A stretch of 64,000 nt of DNA, from assembly GCF_943734655.1 (NCBI RefSeq), contig NC_071355.1:54832949-54896948 (forward strand), in the 5' to 3' direction. Under the pieces are notes generated by a model. The model was not told the origin of the DNA. It ran no database searches and worked only from the letters and a program-made list of their open reading frames with translations. Source of the DNA: Sabethes cyaneus. Its lineage: Eukaryota > Arthropoda > Insecta > Diptera > Culicidae. This document shows, one piece after another, positions 49,486 to 60,757 of the stretch. The position numbers and the translations under genes are program-made. Numbering within the stretch: position 1 is the first letter of the stretch; each line of letters starts with the position of its first letter.

Positions 49486-52139
49486 CAGAGAAAATAGTTT
49501 TAAAAAGTAATATCTAGAAACTAATAAATGTGCGCTATGTTATTCAATAACGCAGTTTCGATTCAGCTGTTTGAACATTCGGAGCACCATTTGATAGTTT
49601 TCGTAAACGAATTTCAACGGTTCCGAATCTATAAAGGACTCTGCAATTTCATACCAAAACAACGACGACCGTTTTTTTTAATACCGAAACTATACTAGAA
49701 AACATTATCGCATTTGGGACTCAATCCAATCCTGAAGCTGGTTATATATTGTTCACGGTTTGCGGTGTGTGTGGGAAAATCGAAAGGATTATCGTTTTCC
49801 AATGGGTTTGCTGTGCTGGGAGCTTCCCGCAATGACTGGTTGTCCTGGTCACACACCATACACAGTCTCGCAGCAAAAACACCGACGACGCTTTATCAAT
49901 CCACACGGAATTGAACGACCTTTTATGTTTTCGTGGTTTGTGCCGACGGAAATGAAAGTGTATCGATTTTTTTCTATAGTAACAACTTTACAGTGAGGAT
50001 GAGCTGGCCGGCCACTGTTTCCGCGTGGGAAGAAAGGTTAGCTTTTCGGCGAAACGAAGTGGCGTTGTAAGATATTTACAAACAGTCAATGTTGACAGTG
50101 TGTAAGCCTTTTGTTGAATAAAATTTTTCCAATACTCTCCCGCCCCAAAACAACGTTACAAACAAGTTTTCCGTTTCAGTAGCCAATCGTACCGGTGTCA
50201 TGATAGTATAAAAAGCCAATCACTCAATATTTGGTGAAGCATTCCATCTAAATTTTGTTTACCTATTGGTAGCATATGTTATACAACAGGCGTGTCGCAT
50301 TGATTACATAAATCTGAGCAAGAAACTAATATGCGAATGCCGTACTCCTAGCAAATATTTACCCAACACGCTTGAAGTAAACCCTGGAATGGTCCCATTG
50401 TGGACAAGCCGAGTGTACAGTGTATGTTTTTTGATGGGAAGTGAAAGGCTCCCCGTGGTTCTAGGATGATTAGCAGAGTATAAAAAAATAGTTTTTGCAG
50501 CACAATCTCTGCGCCTACATTTTGCTAAATATCGCACACAGACCATCTGTACATATTGTACGGTGTTCTGCGCTGCGCTTCAATGTGAACAGAAGTCCAG
50601 AACAGACACTGTAATGTCGGAAGCCTACATAACTTTTCTCGCACTTTCCCGTGCTCATATTGAAATAGCTTCGTTACGCCGTTTTGCTTTGCACCACACC
50701 GTTCAGAGCCTGCGGCAGCAACTCTCCGTTTTCCCATTTCTTCCTATTTAGAGTTTTATTTCAGGCTCAACTAACCCATTTCTGCTCAACAGGCGGAAGT
50801 CCATCACCACTGTTGTACTGATTTATTTGTTAGTTCTTCAAAAACAAAAAGTATTTGAACATACACTCTACCTATACAACATACTTTGTTTGTTTTTCAT
50901 TATAGGTGTTTCGTCAATTCATCCCACATTCATATTCAGGCCTCAATTTTAATCCCACAACTTTGCAAAACAATACATTTGAAATGAAAATACACGCAAA
51001 AATATAATGGTGGATTTGTTTCCTACGAAAAAAACAGCTACACCTTGATTATTTGCTATGCGAAAAAAAAACTTCAGCTCGTGTGGAATACGGTACAGTT
51101 CCAGGTAACATAATTGAGGCTGTGGCGACTGCAAGGCGACAGCAGAATATTGGCATTCGTTCGGTTTCTTTTGGAACTTATTCAAAAGTCTATCCTGGAT
51201 GGTGGAACATATACCTTCAATTCCGCTCGAAAACTCATTCAATAGTGGCTGTTCCCATCCCCCTTCCGCTTCTTAGCATTTTATTATCATTTTTATAGAG
51301 TTAAGTTTCATGAGCTCGAAGAATAAAAAATCAACCCCTGCGAAAGGATCGACGACGCGCTATGTGGGTGATGTAATATGGTGATATTAATAATAAAAAT
51401 TACGTATTAATGCAAACATACAATAACGCTTCACATTAAAACTATACCCCGGAAAGGCCTTCATAGAAAAGTTCGGACATAAAAAAATCATCAACGATTC
51501 AATTATCAGTACCAAATTATTCATGTTGTTACCAGGCAATAAAGGGCCAACTTAATTTCGGATGTTGAGCAATGAATTGAGCATATGTCACATGTAGAAT
51601 GCTACTTTAACGAATGACCGAAAAATTTATACAATACCGGATTAAAATAGCAATTTTCGTCAGAGCAACGAGAAAATTAGATTCCATTACTGCAGGTACC
51701 GGTTTATTGCGAAACTATTATCCCTTGTTTATCCCTTCTTGACTCTTCTTTCATAGGACTATAGACTCCACCCGCTTAAAAATAACTTATTCTCCCGTAG
51801 AAATGTGAACAAAAATATACAACTATTCTGACTGCAAATGATCGTTAGCCATTGTGTATGATTTCTCTCACTTTTCAAATTGTGTTACGTCACACAAAAT
51901 GCTTAACAGATTTTCATTTTGAATAAATTTGAACAGTTTTTTCGTACATTGACTGAAAAGAGGATCATCGCGCAATTTTCAAACATATTTTACTCAGAAT
52001 ATGAATCTAAAACAAGTGAATATTCCTCGACTTGTGAGAATGGAGACGTTCTGCGATTTTAGCTTAAACGAGCCTAAACTACAGCACTGACATAGAGAAT
52101 ACTATCGACGTCATGGGCTAGGATAACAAGGAACCCAGC
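49486..52139. other. Non-coding DNA
   Basis: No gene or clear repeat recognised. A TATAAAAAG near 50209 has no convincing frame downstream. Short open frames around 49714-50751 overlap on both strands without domain support. Confidence 0.4.
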
Positions 52140-52440
52140 TAGCATTTTCATATGTATAAAAAAGGTAAAAATCAGCATTACGTACAGATATACATGCTAA
52201 ATAAATCGTATTTCATGCGCAAAATTGGCATATCCGTACTATTTTGGAGGCGATATACATGATTACGAATAATTCTGAGCGTTACGACTATATAAGTATT
52301 TATATACGATAATATCCGATTAAGCGCGAGTCGCTCCGTACTACTCTAAGATTTTGTGCTGAAAATCGTATGTATGTCAGTCATTATCATTATATACGAC
52401 AAAAAATCAACTTGATCCCGCTTTATCCAGTTTTAGTTAC
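52140..52440 (-). repeat. Dispersed repeat, copy 2 (inverted relative to 2.3 kb)
   Basis: The reverse complement contains TATATCGCCTCCAAAATAGT, which matches 2461-2480, and neighbouring blocks also match. The sequence is rich in CGTATATA-type words, suggestive of a MITE. The boundaries are approximate. Confidence 0.5.
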
Positions 52441-52500
52441 GATTTCGAGTTTGTTAGGATATTTACGATACTTTCCGTACATTGATATACGGCTGCCTAG

Positions 52501-53033
52501 TTAAAACACCTTCTCTCTAAAGATTTTGATTGTATTACCGTAAAAAAATCTGGCATCATCCGACTTCCTTTTATCGCCCATAACTTCAAGAATCGTGCTA
52601 GCTCCTGTTGATGCAACAACATCGGAATGAATCATGGTCCCCGACGTTCCCATCGCAGTCGCATCAATCCTGCCAGCGAACGACATTTGTCGCGATCCTG
52701 CGAAACGAGGTTTTCAAAATCTTACTTCAAGTAAGGCAGGTGCTTTATCTCCTTTAGCTTCCAGCTGCGTGCCTGATCCATAACAAAACACTTTCAAGTC
52801 GCTGCTAGCTAATATACTATCAGAACGTAGGTGGATTCCGAATTTTTTACTACTGTGACAGCATCGGATTTGACTTGACCTGCCTGTGGGTCAGAGTCAT
52901 CGTGACCAATCGCTCTTTGAGCAACATGCGATTTAATTACCGCGCAATGATAAGGATGCTGGATTAGTATATTCTGCATGAAACAATGCAAAATGATCAA
53001 CAACATGACTGACGTGCCGCAAGGTAGCAGCAT
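52501..53033 (-). pseudogene. Unclassified coding relic
   Basis: Read leftwards, three stretches give protein-like sequence with compatible order: IGHDDSDPQAGQVKSDAVTV (52930-52850), then after a probable one-base slip in an A run LASSDLKVFCYGSGTQLEAK (about 52810-52750), then FAGRIDATAMGTSGTMIHSD (52680-52620) ending FREKVF and a stop at 52501. Composition is coding-like, and a single indel restores continuity in the middle. GTAAG occurs at the second break, but the gap is too short for a normal intron. I recognise no family; a decayed transposon gag or host pseudogene are both possible. Confidence 0.3.
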
Positions 53034-53130
53034 TGGATCACCACTATTCTCGCTGTTAATAAACGAACTATCAGCTTTCGTTCTACCTCATGGAAGCAAC
53101 CTTGGACCACTGTTTTTTCACTTTTCTTAA
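53005..53130 (+). pseudogene. Non-LTR reverse transcriptase fragment
   Basis: Reads MTDVPQGSSIGSPLFSLLIN followed by ELSAFVLP, then a second degraded GSNLGPLFF. It is the same VPQGS block as the relics at 4491 and 26417 but closer to other Jockey-like families. No other domain remains. It overlaps, on the opposite strand, the start of the unclassified relic. Confidence 0.55.
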
Positions 53131-53756
53131 AAAGCAAAGCAAGCCCCATAATTTCGGCTGGGCGGTGCATACTAAATAGTCAGTAGAATCGTTCCCCATA
53201 ATTGTACTGAACAGCCGGTCAAGAAGTTTGTCGTTAGACAAGGGTTTAGACTTAGAAAGACATTAAACCTAAAGCATTGCTTTTAAGTAATTAATTTGAC
53301 AATGATAATTTTTGAATTTTTTTCAATTATCAATTGACCACATTAATCCTAAGGCAAAAGATTCAAAATTATTATATACCAAATTTTGAAAAAAAAGTAT
53401 TGGTTAAAAACCAGAGAAAATGTGTTTAGAATTTAGAAGAATAAAGATATCGTTGGAAGCTCGGGCTCGGTTCATGAATTATGAATTGTTGAAGTAGCTG
53501 AAGTAGGTCATAACACAAAGCACTTGTTTTTTTTTTACATCTTGTTTATTCATTTCTCACTTAGCTGACATCTAGCAACGACACAGCAAATGCAATCACT
53601 CTGGGGCGGCTTCGTGCGGGGGTGACTGAATAGACTGAATTCTTCAAAGCATCCGCGTTTATTTAGTAGCGAATTCTATTCTATGAAGGGTTGAAAAGTT
53701 GTCGCTTCCCGTTAACGGTAAAGAGAGGAAAACATCAACAATTCATATATTTAATC
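53131..53756. other. Non-coding DNA
   Basis: Nothing recognised; a T run lies at about 53527-53536. Confidence 0.4.
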
Positions 53757-54316
53757 CTAAGCTATAGAAAACGACGTTCCATCTGGACTTATCCATCTTA
53801 ACTTGTCGAGCGCGTGTTTATCGTTTGCAGACTGTAATCCTACACCCAGAAAATACTTACGGAAAGTAAGCAAGACCATATAAAAGTAGTGCAACAGTTT
53901 GTTTTTCAAGCAGGAAACATGCAAAAGAAGAGTTTGCATTTGTTACCATACCCTTCAGACCTAAACTAAAAGCACTTATTTTGATGAACTATTACAGTCT
54001 GTACCCTAAAATTATTGAATAATAATAATCGATACCTGAAAAACCGTTTATCAAATTCCCCGTTAAATATTTAATAATAAAACATCATAATTGAAACAAA
54101 GTATCCCGGATGGATTACTGGAACTCTGCCCTTTCTGGTGACAAACTGCACACGAAACAGAATAGGCTTTACCTCTATGTAAATCCCCCCATCGGGCAAG
54201 GACATGTGGGCTCCAACCTGATCAAAACAACATTGCTGCTGTGGTGTCGTGTTCAAATATGCGACCATTGCTGATGCTGCTACCTCTGCTGCCACGAAAA
54301 GGGCACACAGGACCAT
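53757..54316 (-). CDS. Candidate small secreted protein, two exons
   Basis: Exon 1 (54316-54173) starts MVLCALFVAAEVAASAMVAY, a plausible signal peptide with a cut after ASA. It continues with a CC pair (QQQCCFDQ) and LPDGGIYIE, ending at a good donor (GAG|GTAAAG). A phase-0 acceptor (GGATTACAG) opens exon 2 (53831-53757), which reads SANDKHALDKLRWISPDGTS then FSIA and stop. The intron is 341 nt and the protein 72 residues. An alternative acceptor 8 nt earlier gives a shorter, unrelated tail. No in-frame ATG lies between an upstream stop and the chosen start. I recognise no family. The model rests on splice sites, frame and signal peptide only; if the donor is ignored, the frame runs to a stop at 54071. 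Confidence 0.3.
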
Positions 54317-54390
54317 AGTGCTTGCCACATAGACTTGTTTAACAACCAAGTGACTGGTTGGCTCTTATCTGCTCGCCTCGAGTAGCTGCA

Positions 54391-54599
54391 CTAATTGGTT
54401 TGCTTGACCAAAATTACTTCCTTACTATTATTTGCTGTGCCGTGTGTCACACCATCAGCACGGATAATAGCATAGGTGTACACACGCATCTGTGAAACGG
54501 AACTAACACCTTTGAGAAAAAGATTACATGTGGCAGGTCCTAATGTATATATTCCGGCTAGTGTTAATACGGGGCCGGTCAATGATATCAGCATGGGAT
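54391..54599 (-). other. Small hydrophobic open frame, unassigned
   Basis: From ATG at 54597 it reads MLISLTGPVLTLAGIYTLGP and later QMRVYTYAIIRADG, stopping at 54391. The first 20 residues are hydrophobic and could be a signal peptide or membrane helix. A GTAAGG donor-like site lies near its end. It is 5' of, and on the same strand as, the candidate at 53757-54316; a link between them is possible but the phases do not join cleanly. Confidence 0.2.
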
Positions 54600-54754
54600 C
54601 CTTTGAGATTGGATTACTGCTATTACGATGAAATGGGTTGCGCACGGTATTATATATGGGGATTTAATGGATTTCAAGGGTTCAGGAAAGGATTGCACCG
54701 GACGGCCGGTTGCAATCACTGATAATCAGATACCACATGTATGAATGAAGCAAC

Positions 54755-54850
54755 GAAGCTCGGTCGTACTATTTTTTTTTAGTTCGAACCCTCAACTAGC
54801 GAGCGCGGTTAGTGTCAAAGGGAACGTTGTGTTACCTGTGGTAGTTTACA
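54755..54850 (-). mobile_element. tRNA-like SINE fragment
   Basis: On the - strand: CCGCGCTCGCTAGTTGAGGG, then TTCGAACT (together a good B box) and a run of A. This is the 3' half of a tRNA-derived SINE head. The A box is not legible. Confidence 0.45.
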
Positions 54851-56060
54851 GGCACAATAGGAAACCGGCTGCAAATTCTTTCGATAACGAAGGTCAAATC
54901 CCAATGGTGGGAGCATGAACAATAGAATATTATATGCTTCATTTTCCCAAACGCTATAAACACCCATCGACATAATGATTTTGTTCAGACTAGACTCCGG
55001 TTTTCGAATTTACAAAATTGAGCCGTTTGTTATAGGTTCAGAAATGAACTTCGAATGAGTGATTGTGTGATCTGTTCATTTACAATAAAACTGGCCTAAT
55101 AATAACAGTAATCAGTTATTATTTAGTGGATAGGATGCCATTATTGGCGATCGTTTATTGTGATTGCTTTCTAAATCAAATTATGTTTATTTGTGAACTG
55201 ACAATGATGTAGTTTTGTTTGGTGTAATAAACTGTTTCATTAAACTCTGGCACACTTCTGAAAAATGATTTGAAGCAAAAACCTATGAAATCGGTTACGT
55301 TTTTATTAGGCTTACCAGACTCTGGCTACGTACCTGTTCACAGAACAGTAATTAAACAATGAAAACGTCCTAAACTTCTTGTGTTTTTATTGTTCAATAG
55401 ATAGTTTTCTGTGAGCGGTGTGAAAAAGAGCCTGTGGTTATAAAGCGCAACATACGCAGTCTTTTTCATAACTAAAATAATAATAGCAGCATTATATTCC
55501 TGAGGGCATTGCACCGAAGCTTACTTTCTCATTCAACAAGTTTATCTACAAGAAATATTTCCGAACCCTCTTACGACAATTTTTTATTATTGGAGTGTAT
55601 TGCTCGAGGTTAATAAACACCATAAGCATTTTTTCTCACTTTTTTCAACAATAAAACAGCAGACAAACAGAAATAACAGCATCCATCTGTGCATAAAAGG
55701 AAAACTGTTGCCAATACTTGAATAGAATATACGTGTCGAACGACAGTAACAAACGCATTTACGTGTATTTACGTAGTGCAATTGAACACAAAGTATTTGT
55801 TTATTGTAGGGCTTTGCGGCATTTTTCACTTTAAACGCGACGGTTCAGATTACGAAACCTAATGTAAGTCACCTCAAACATAATCTCTATATCTTGAAGA
55901 GTGTGCTAAGTGTATGTACCCTAAAGCAGGAGTGCAGCCAGAAAATATTCTTAGGGTAGGTTTACCAGTAGAATAGGTAAGTACCTTCAGTTCCAAATTT
56001 TATAGCTCTAAATTGAGAATAACCACATTAAATATTTCTGACAAAAACAAATCTTGGAAC
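54851..56060. other. Non-coding DNA
   Basis: No gene or repeat recognised. Confidence 0.4.
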
Positions 56061-56700
56061 TCAAGGAAAATAAACTATATGTTTGCCGAAAGCATCCCCG
56101 TCATCGACAGAGCAGATAAATTGATTGGATTTATTGAAAATTCTGTACCACCTGTTGACGGCTGCTCGACTTATGACATCTTCTAGCGCAATGTTGAAAA
56201 GCAGGCAGGAAAGGGCATGCTTGTCGAAGTCCCCTGCAAGATTCAAACGGGTCCGACGGTCCACCCGAAATCCACGCAAATCCCACGCACATCCAAACCG
56301 TTCCATAGTTCTGTGGCCGATTTATATTATCATACGCGGCCTTGAAATCAATGAACCGGTTGGTGCGCGGGACTCGAAATTCGTAGCAATAATGAAGCAT
56401 ATACCTCAGGGTAAAGATTTGATCCTTTGTAGACTAATCTATCTTATGCTTATTGGCGACAGTCGATACAAGATGACTTGAGAAGGTACTTTGTGAAACA
56501 GTGATTGCTTCGCAGTTCTCGCGATATAGCTTGTCGTCTTTTTTGTAGATAGAGCAAATAACATACACATTCTTCCACTACGTTCCCAAACCTTAACAAC
56601 CAATTGATGTAAACAGCTGTCCAACCAGTCCGGACTCATTTTGATAAGACCCGCTCAAATACGATCCTTTCCTGAGATTTTGTAGTTCTTCAAATTCTTC
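56061..56700 (-). pseudogene. Non-LTR reverse transcriptase relic
   Basis: Read leftwards across frames, the polymerase order is preserved: LSQVILYRLSPI, DQIFTLRYMLHYCYEFRVP, FIDFKAAYDNINRPQ (catalytic motif A), a GLRQACP / LSCLLFNIALEDV block, and NQFICSVDDGD (motif C, with the first residues of the ADD box altered to V-D-D). Several frameshifts separate these pieces. The wording matches an insect non-LTR family with GLRQGCPLSCLLFNIALE. It is dead, but clearly one degraded copy of about 640 bp. Confidence 0.75.
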
Positions 56701-57642
56701 AGCTCATCCATCTTCTTCAGATGGATTCTTGAACTTCGCGATGGTGGTGCCAGATCTGCATCACTTGCTGCCGCCAATGACGTTACTCTTCCACGCCAAG
56801 CAGGTGTGCATCCTAGTGCTGCTTTGACCTTTCGATTACCACGTGGTCCTCTATCAAAAAACCTTCATCTCCATCTTTGCATTTTCGGCTCGCAGCTGCA
56901 CAAAGCCTTTGTGAGATACGTTATATTTTTTATAGAACTTCAGTGTATCAGCTGTAGAAGTTTCAGAAGCATATTTATGAAATGAGAAAGCATAAGCATA
57001 AGTTGCGTCAATAGCAAAAACTTTGACTTAAAATTATAGTTAAGAGTCAAATTGAACAATGACTCCTCGTGGCTACGCCCATGCTTTAAAGGTAAATCAA
57101 TATTATCTCTTAAAGTGTCGTAAATAAAAAACAACAACAACAAATATTATCTCTTGTCAAGATTAACTATAACTGCAAAACTACTGGTTCAGGAAATGAC
57201 ATCGGTATAATATAGGATGGAGTTACACTCATGAAGTTTCCACAATACAATAGTGCGTGTTTGAACTGAACGATCGTGATAATTTATATTTATTAAAAAG
57301 GTCTAATAATCCATTCGCAAACGATGATTAAAAGCTGAAAAATTATACTCTGCATTCGGTATTGCATTACAGTAAAGAGAGGCTAACACAGCGACGTTCG
57401 CTGCTTTTATTTCATTGAACGTAGGACGTAAACAGATTACTCCATCAAAAATGTATTCGTTCGAGATCAATTATGAAGGGGCTTTATAAAAATGTCCATT
57501 ATTATGCAATACAAAACATACGTTTAGCTATGTAATAAAACGAAAGCATGATATGCATCAGAAAAATTGGAGAAAAGTACTGACTTAAGAAAACGATTTG
57601 CCAATTCGGGATGAAATTCCTTTACTTAGTTGGCTTGCGATG
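56701..57642. other. Non-coding DNA between two non-LTR relics
   Basis: No domain recognised. It may include unreadable remains of the same retrotransposon, because the expected 3' part appears at 57643. Confidence 0.35.
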
Positions 57643-57900
57643 CTAGGCTAAGACAAAGCCTGTTGCGCAAGGTTTCTCCAATTTAATCGGTTGTGGACTA
57701 CCGCTTTCCAACACCTCGGACGCCAAGCACTCTCCGCCAGATCTCGCTCCACCTGGTCTAACCATCTTACTCGGTGCGCTCCTAGACGTCTTGTTTCTAC
57801 CGGATTTGAGACAAACACCATCTTTGCAGGGTAGTTGTCCGGCATTCTTGCAACATGCCCTGCCCATCGTGTCCGTCTAGTTTAAGCCACCTTTCGAATA
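57643..57900 (-). pseudogene. Non-LTR retrotransposon 3'-end relic
   Basis: Read leftwards across two frames: GHVARMPDNYPAKMVFVSNP then RRLGAHRVRWLDQVERDLAE and NWRNLAQQALS. This is the well-known tail of insect non-LTR elements, also seen at 44213-44470. It lies to the right of (5' to) the polymerase relic on the same strand, so it comes from a different copy or was rearranged. Confidence 0.65.
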
Positions 57901-57924
57901 CACTCAAGTCGCTTTTCATGCGAA

Positions 57925-58140
57925 GGATACTTTCCGCGTAAATTAAAATCGCGTTAAAAAACCGCGCAAATTCCGAAATTTGCGTAAAAAAACGCGTTAA
58001 TTTCAAAATTTGCCTGAAAAAAACAAAACTTCGCGTTAAAAAAGTTTGTGGATACGCGAAAAAATAGACTAATTGAGCACATCCGCGTAGTTTTCGAAAA
58101 TCGCGTAAAAAATACCGCGTAAATTTCGCTCAAAACCTCA
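57925..58140. repeat. Degenerate CGCGTAAA array
   Basis: CGCGTAAA, CGCGTTAAAAAA and CGCGAAAA words recur about ten times with 15-25 bp spacing, with AAATTTGCG words between. A diverged minisatellite directly beside the hAT element. Confidence 0.65.
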
Positions 58141-58558
58141 ATAGCGATTATAGCACAAATAAAATGCAGTGCAGGATATAGCAAGAACCCCTATAGCAGT
58201 GGCGACTCGTCCACATGTTCAACCTGTTCATAGGACAGGCAAACAAAATCCTCCCGACAAAATTTCGTTTGCACCGACGCATTTGCAATGCAATACGAAT
58301 TTAGTTTAGTTACGAAGCTGATGAACAAACCGTGCAACACGACTTTTGAACGTTGCTTTATAGATCTCAATGCACAAGCATTCCAACGCATTATTCCTGG
58401 TATTGATTCTTGATACTGAATTAGTACCAGGAACAATGTGTTGGTACGAAGGAGATAAAAAGAGAATGCGACACAGCTTTTACTCGAAACCGCGGACGCT
58501 TTATTGTCTCGTGCATCTTCAGCATTGAACAACTTACTACCACATATCCCTATGGCCT

Positions 58559-59998
58559 ATGGTATTTCTTGACAGAAAACTCAATTGGAACACACATCTA
58601 GAGCAAGCAGTAAACAAAGCAACAAATGCTCTATGGATATGTAAAAGAACGTTTGGTAAGCAATGGGGACTGAAACCGAAGATGATCCATTGGATCTATT
58701 CGGCCATTGTCAGACCCAGGATTACCTATGCTTCGTTGGTCTGGTGGCCAAAAACGAAAGGGAAAACTACCCAAACAAAGCTGGAAAAACTTCAAAGGCT
58801 AGCCACTCTCTCAATAACAGGTGCAATGAGAAGTACACCTTCGAAGGCATTGGATGCTTTACTCTATATACTTCCATTGCATCAGTTTATACAATTAGAA
58901 GCTGAAAAAAGTGCTCTGAGGATCAAAAGATCAAAGAACCTTTTTGAAGGGGACTTAACAGGTCATCTCAGTATTCTAAAAACTATTAGTATAAATCCTC
59001 TTGTAACCAGTAATGAAGATTGGATGGAGAAAAAATACAACTTCAATCGAATATTTCGTGTATTTGAGCCTAGACGTGATTCCTGGGAAGATGGTGGTCC
59101 CGATATTCGTCCAGGCTCGACAGTTTTCTATACAGATGGTTCAAAAATGGACAATCAAGTGGGAGCAGGATTCACTGGCCCAGGAATAGACATGTCAATT
59201 TCTATGGGCAGATGGCCAACTGTATTCCAAGCTGAAATACAAGCAATTCTAGAATGTACGACTGTGTGCTTGCGCAGGAACTATAAACATTCAAATATAT
59301 GCATCATGTCCGACAGCCAAGCAGCTCTAAACGCTCTAAAGTCGGCGACATGCACATCAAAACTTGTCTGGGAATGTATTCAATCACTCCAAAAATTGTC
59401 TCGTCGTAACCAAGTCAACTTGTACTGGGTCCCAGGTCACTGTGGAATTGATGGAAATGAGAGAGCTGATGCACTAGCAAGACTCGGATCATCTCATCAA
59501 TTTGTAGGACCTGAGCCCTTCTGTTGCTTATCTGCTTCTGCTTTAAAAATGGAGCTAAAAGCATGGGAATGTACGAAAGTGGAATTAAATTGGAATAACA
59601 CTTTCAATGCTAGGCAGTCGAAACGTTTCATCTCTCCAAACGTTTCAATTACTCGCAAAATACTGGAGCTTTCGAAGAAAGATCTAAGCATTTATACTGG
59701 TCTTATAACAGGACTTTGTCCGAGCCGCTATCATCTGAAGCTAATGGGAAAACTTCATGATGATATATGTCGCTTCTGCGGCATAGAAAAAGAAGACTCG
59801 GAACACCTGTTATGCCGATGTCCGGCAATTCTCAATAAAAGATTAAGGTTCTTCGAAAGAGGGCTGTTGGAACCCTCTGATATTTGGAGAACAACTCCCA
59901 GCGCAGTAGTGCACTTCATCCGAAGTGCATCACCGGGCTGGACAAATGCTATTAGTCAAACAATGACAATCACTTCTGCTAGTGGTGCGTCATCTTGA
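58559..59998 (+). CDS. Retrotransposon ORF2 remnant: RT C-terminal part, RNase H, CCHC-like motif
   Basis: 479 residues, open. Residues 1-150 are the end of the reverse transcriptase and its thumb (VFLDRKLNWNTHL, YSAIVRPRITYASLVWWPK). An RNase H domain follows at about 185-315 with all four catalytic acids: D193 (TDGS), E226 (AEIQA), D252 (SDSQAAL) and D304 (NERADALAR). Near the C-terminus is C404-x2-C407-x8-H416-x2-C419, then CRCPA. This order is typical of I-clade non-LTR elements. The ATG is the first codon after the target duplication, so it is an accident of truncation; the endonuclease and the polymerase catalytic core are missing. It cannot be an autonomous element. Confidence 0.9.
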   Translation: MVFLDRKLNWNTHLEQAVNKATNALWICKRTFGKQWGLKPKMIHWIYSAIVRPRITYASLVWWPKTKGKTTQTKLEKLQRLATLSITGAMRSTPSKALDALLYILPLHQFIQLEAEKSALRIKRSKNLFEGDLTGHLSILKTISINPLVTSNEDWMEKKYNFNRIFRVFEPRRDSWEDGGPDIRPGSTVFYTDGSKMDNQVGAGFTGPGIDMSISMGRWPTVFQAEIQAILECTTVCLRRNYKHSNICIMSDSQAALNALKSATCTSKLVWECIQSLQKLSRRNQVNLYWVPGHCGIDGNERADALARLGSSHQFVGPEPFCCLSASALKMELKAWECTKVELNWNNTFNARQSKRFISPNVSITRKILELSKKDLSIYTGLITGLCPSRYHLKLMGKLHDDICRFCGIEKEDSEHLLCRCPAILNKRLRFFERGLLEPSDIWRTTPSAVVHFIRSASPGWTNAISQTMTITSASGASS

Positions 59999-60084
59999 CA
60001 ACATAGCTATAATAAAACGGGGAATATATCACAATAGATCAAACAAATGGTCGCAGTGATAAAAATACCCAACACGGAAAAAAA
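58559..60084 (+). mobile_element. 5'-truncated non-LTR retrotransposon (I/Jockey-type, with RNase H)
   Basis: The insertion is bounded by ATCCCTATGGCCT at 58546-58558 and 60085-60097, a 13-bp target duplication. It begins inside the reverse transcriptase (5' truncation) and ends with AATAAA (60011), a short 3' UTR and about eight A. The 1440-nt frame is open throughout, so the insertion looks young compared with its surroundings. Confidence 0.9.
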
Positions 60085-60097
60085 ATCCCTATGGCCT

Positions 60098-60757
60098 GCG
60101 CTTTGATTCCATATTTTATTTAGTTAGGAAGCTAATGAGCAAAACGTTCAACGCGACGTTTGAACGTTGCTTTAGAGATTAGCACTAGGAACAATGTGTT
60201 GGTACGAAGGGGATTTGAAATAGAGCGCGGTTGGCAATTTGGCATGCAGTATTAGCAAAATTTTCTCATTAACTCGTTCATCTTTAGCATTGAACAACTT
60301 ACGCATATTGCTTGTTGCTTGTGCGCGCATCGCAGTAAGGTGATAATTCTTGAATTTGGTTAAATAGGTAAATTGAACGAAAAGTTTTCGGTTCATAATT
60401 AAAATTCAGAGACGAGTTTGCTGGTAAAGTAAACCGTCGTATTCCGTTATTATTTAAATAAATAGGGATATTCACGTAGCGCTTGCTATATTGCGAATAC
60501 GGAGTATTGTGTATTTATACTGCCGCTACTCGCATAACAGTTCCATCTCCATAGAAACTGGAACTGCAATGCGAATTGCGGCAGTATATACCTACACGAA
60601 ATACACCGTTTACGCAACATGGCAAGCGCTACGGTGAAAACGCCTAATGTTTGTTTTATGATTAAAATATAGAAATGCGATAATAAAAAAAGCTGCGTAT
60701 TAATTTGTATTTTTCGCTGGTTGAACAGGTAAGCTAAACCCCCACGAATCGCCACTG
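60098..60757. other. Right part of hAT element
   Basis: Contains the second internal module (60110-60340) and the right terminus. The - strand frames at 60172-60396 and 60486-60794 lie within this non-autonomous element and have no transposase motifs. Confidence 0.6.

Larger units (their letters stand above)
58197..60757. mobile_element. Non-autonomous hAT element, with a nested LINE
   Basis: It begins CAGTGGCGACTCGT and ends with the inverted counterpart ACGAATCGCCACTG. Both ends are flanked by CCCTATAG (58189-58196 and 60758-60765), an exact 8-bp target duplication as expected of hAT. Without the inserted LINE the element is about 1.02 kb and has no transposase. Its interior holds two diverged direct copies of a ~250-bp module (ACGTTTGAACGTTGCTTTA ... 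GGAACAATGTGTTGGTACGA ... CATTGAACAACTTAC), one on each side of the LINE. Confidence 0.85.

Noticed and set aside
50209..50300. TATAAAAAG as a promoter
   Set aside because: The following ATG opens only 12 codons, and no signal peptide or splice-supported frame follows.
58191..58532. 113-residue - strand frame as a gene
   Set aside because: It covers the hAT left terminus and internal module; the second module gives a similar broken frame, so it is element sequence.
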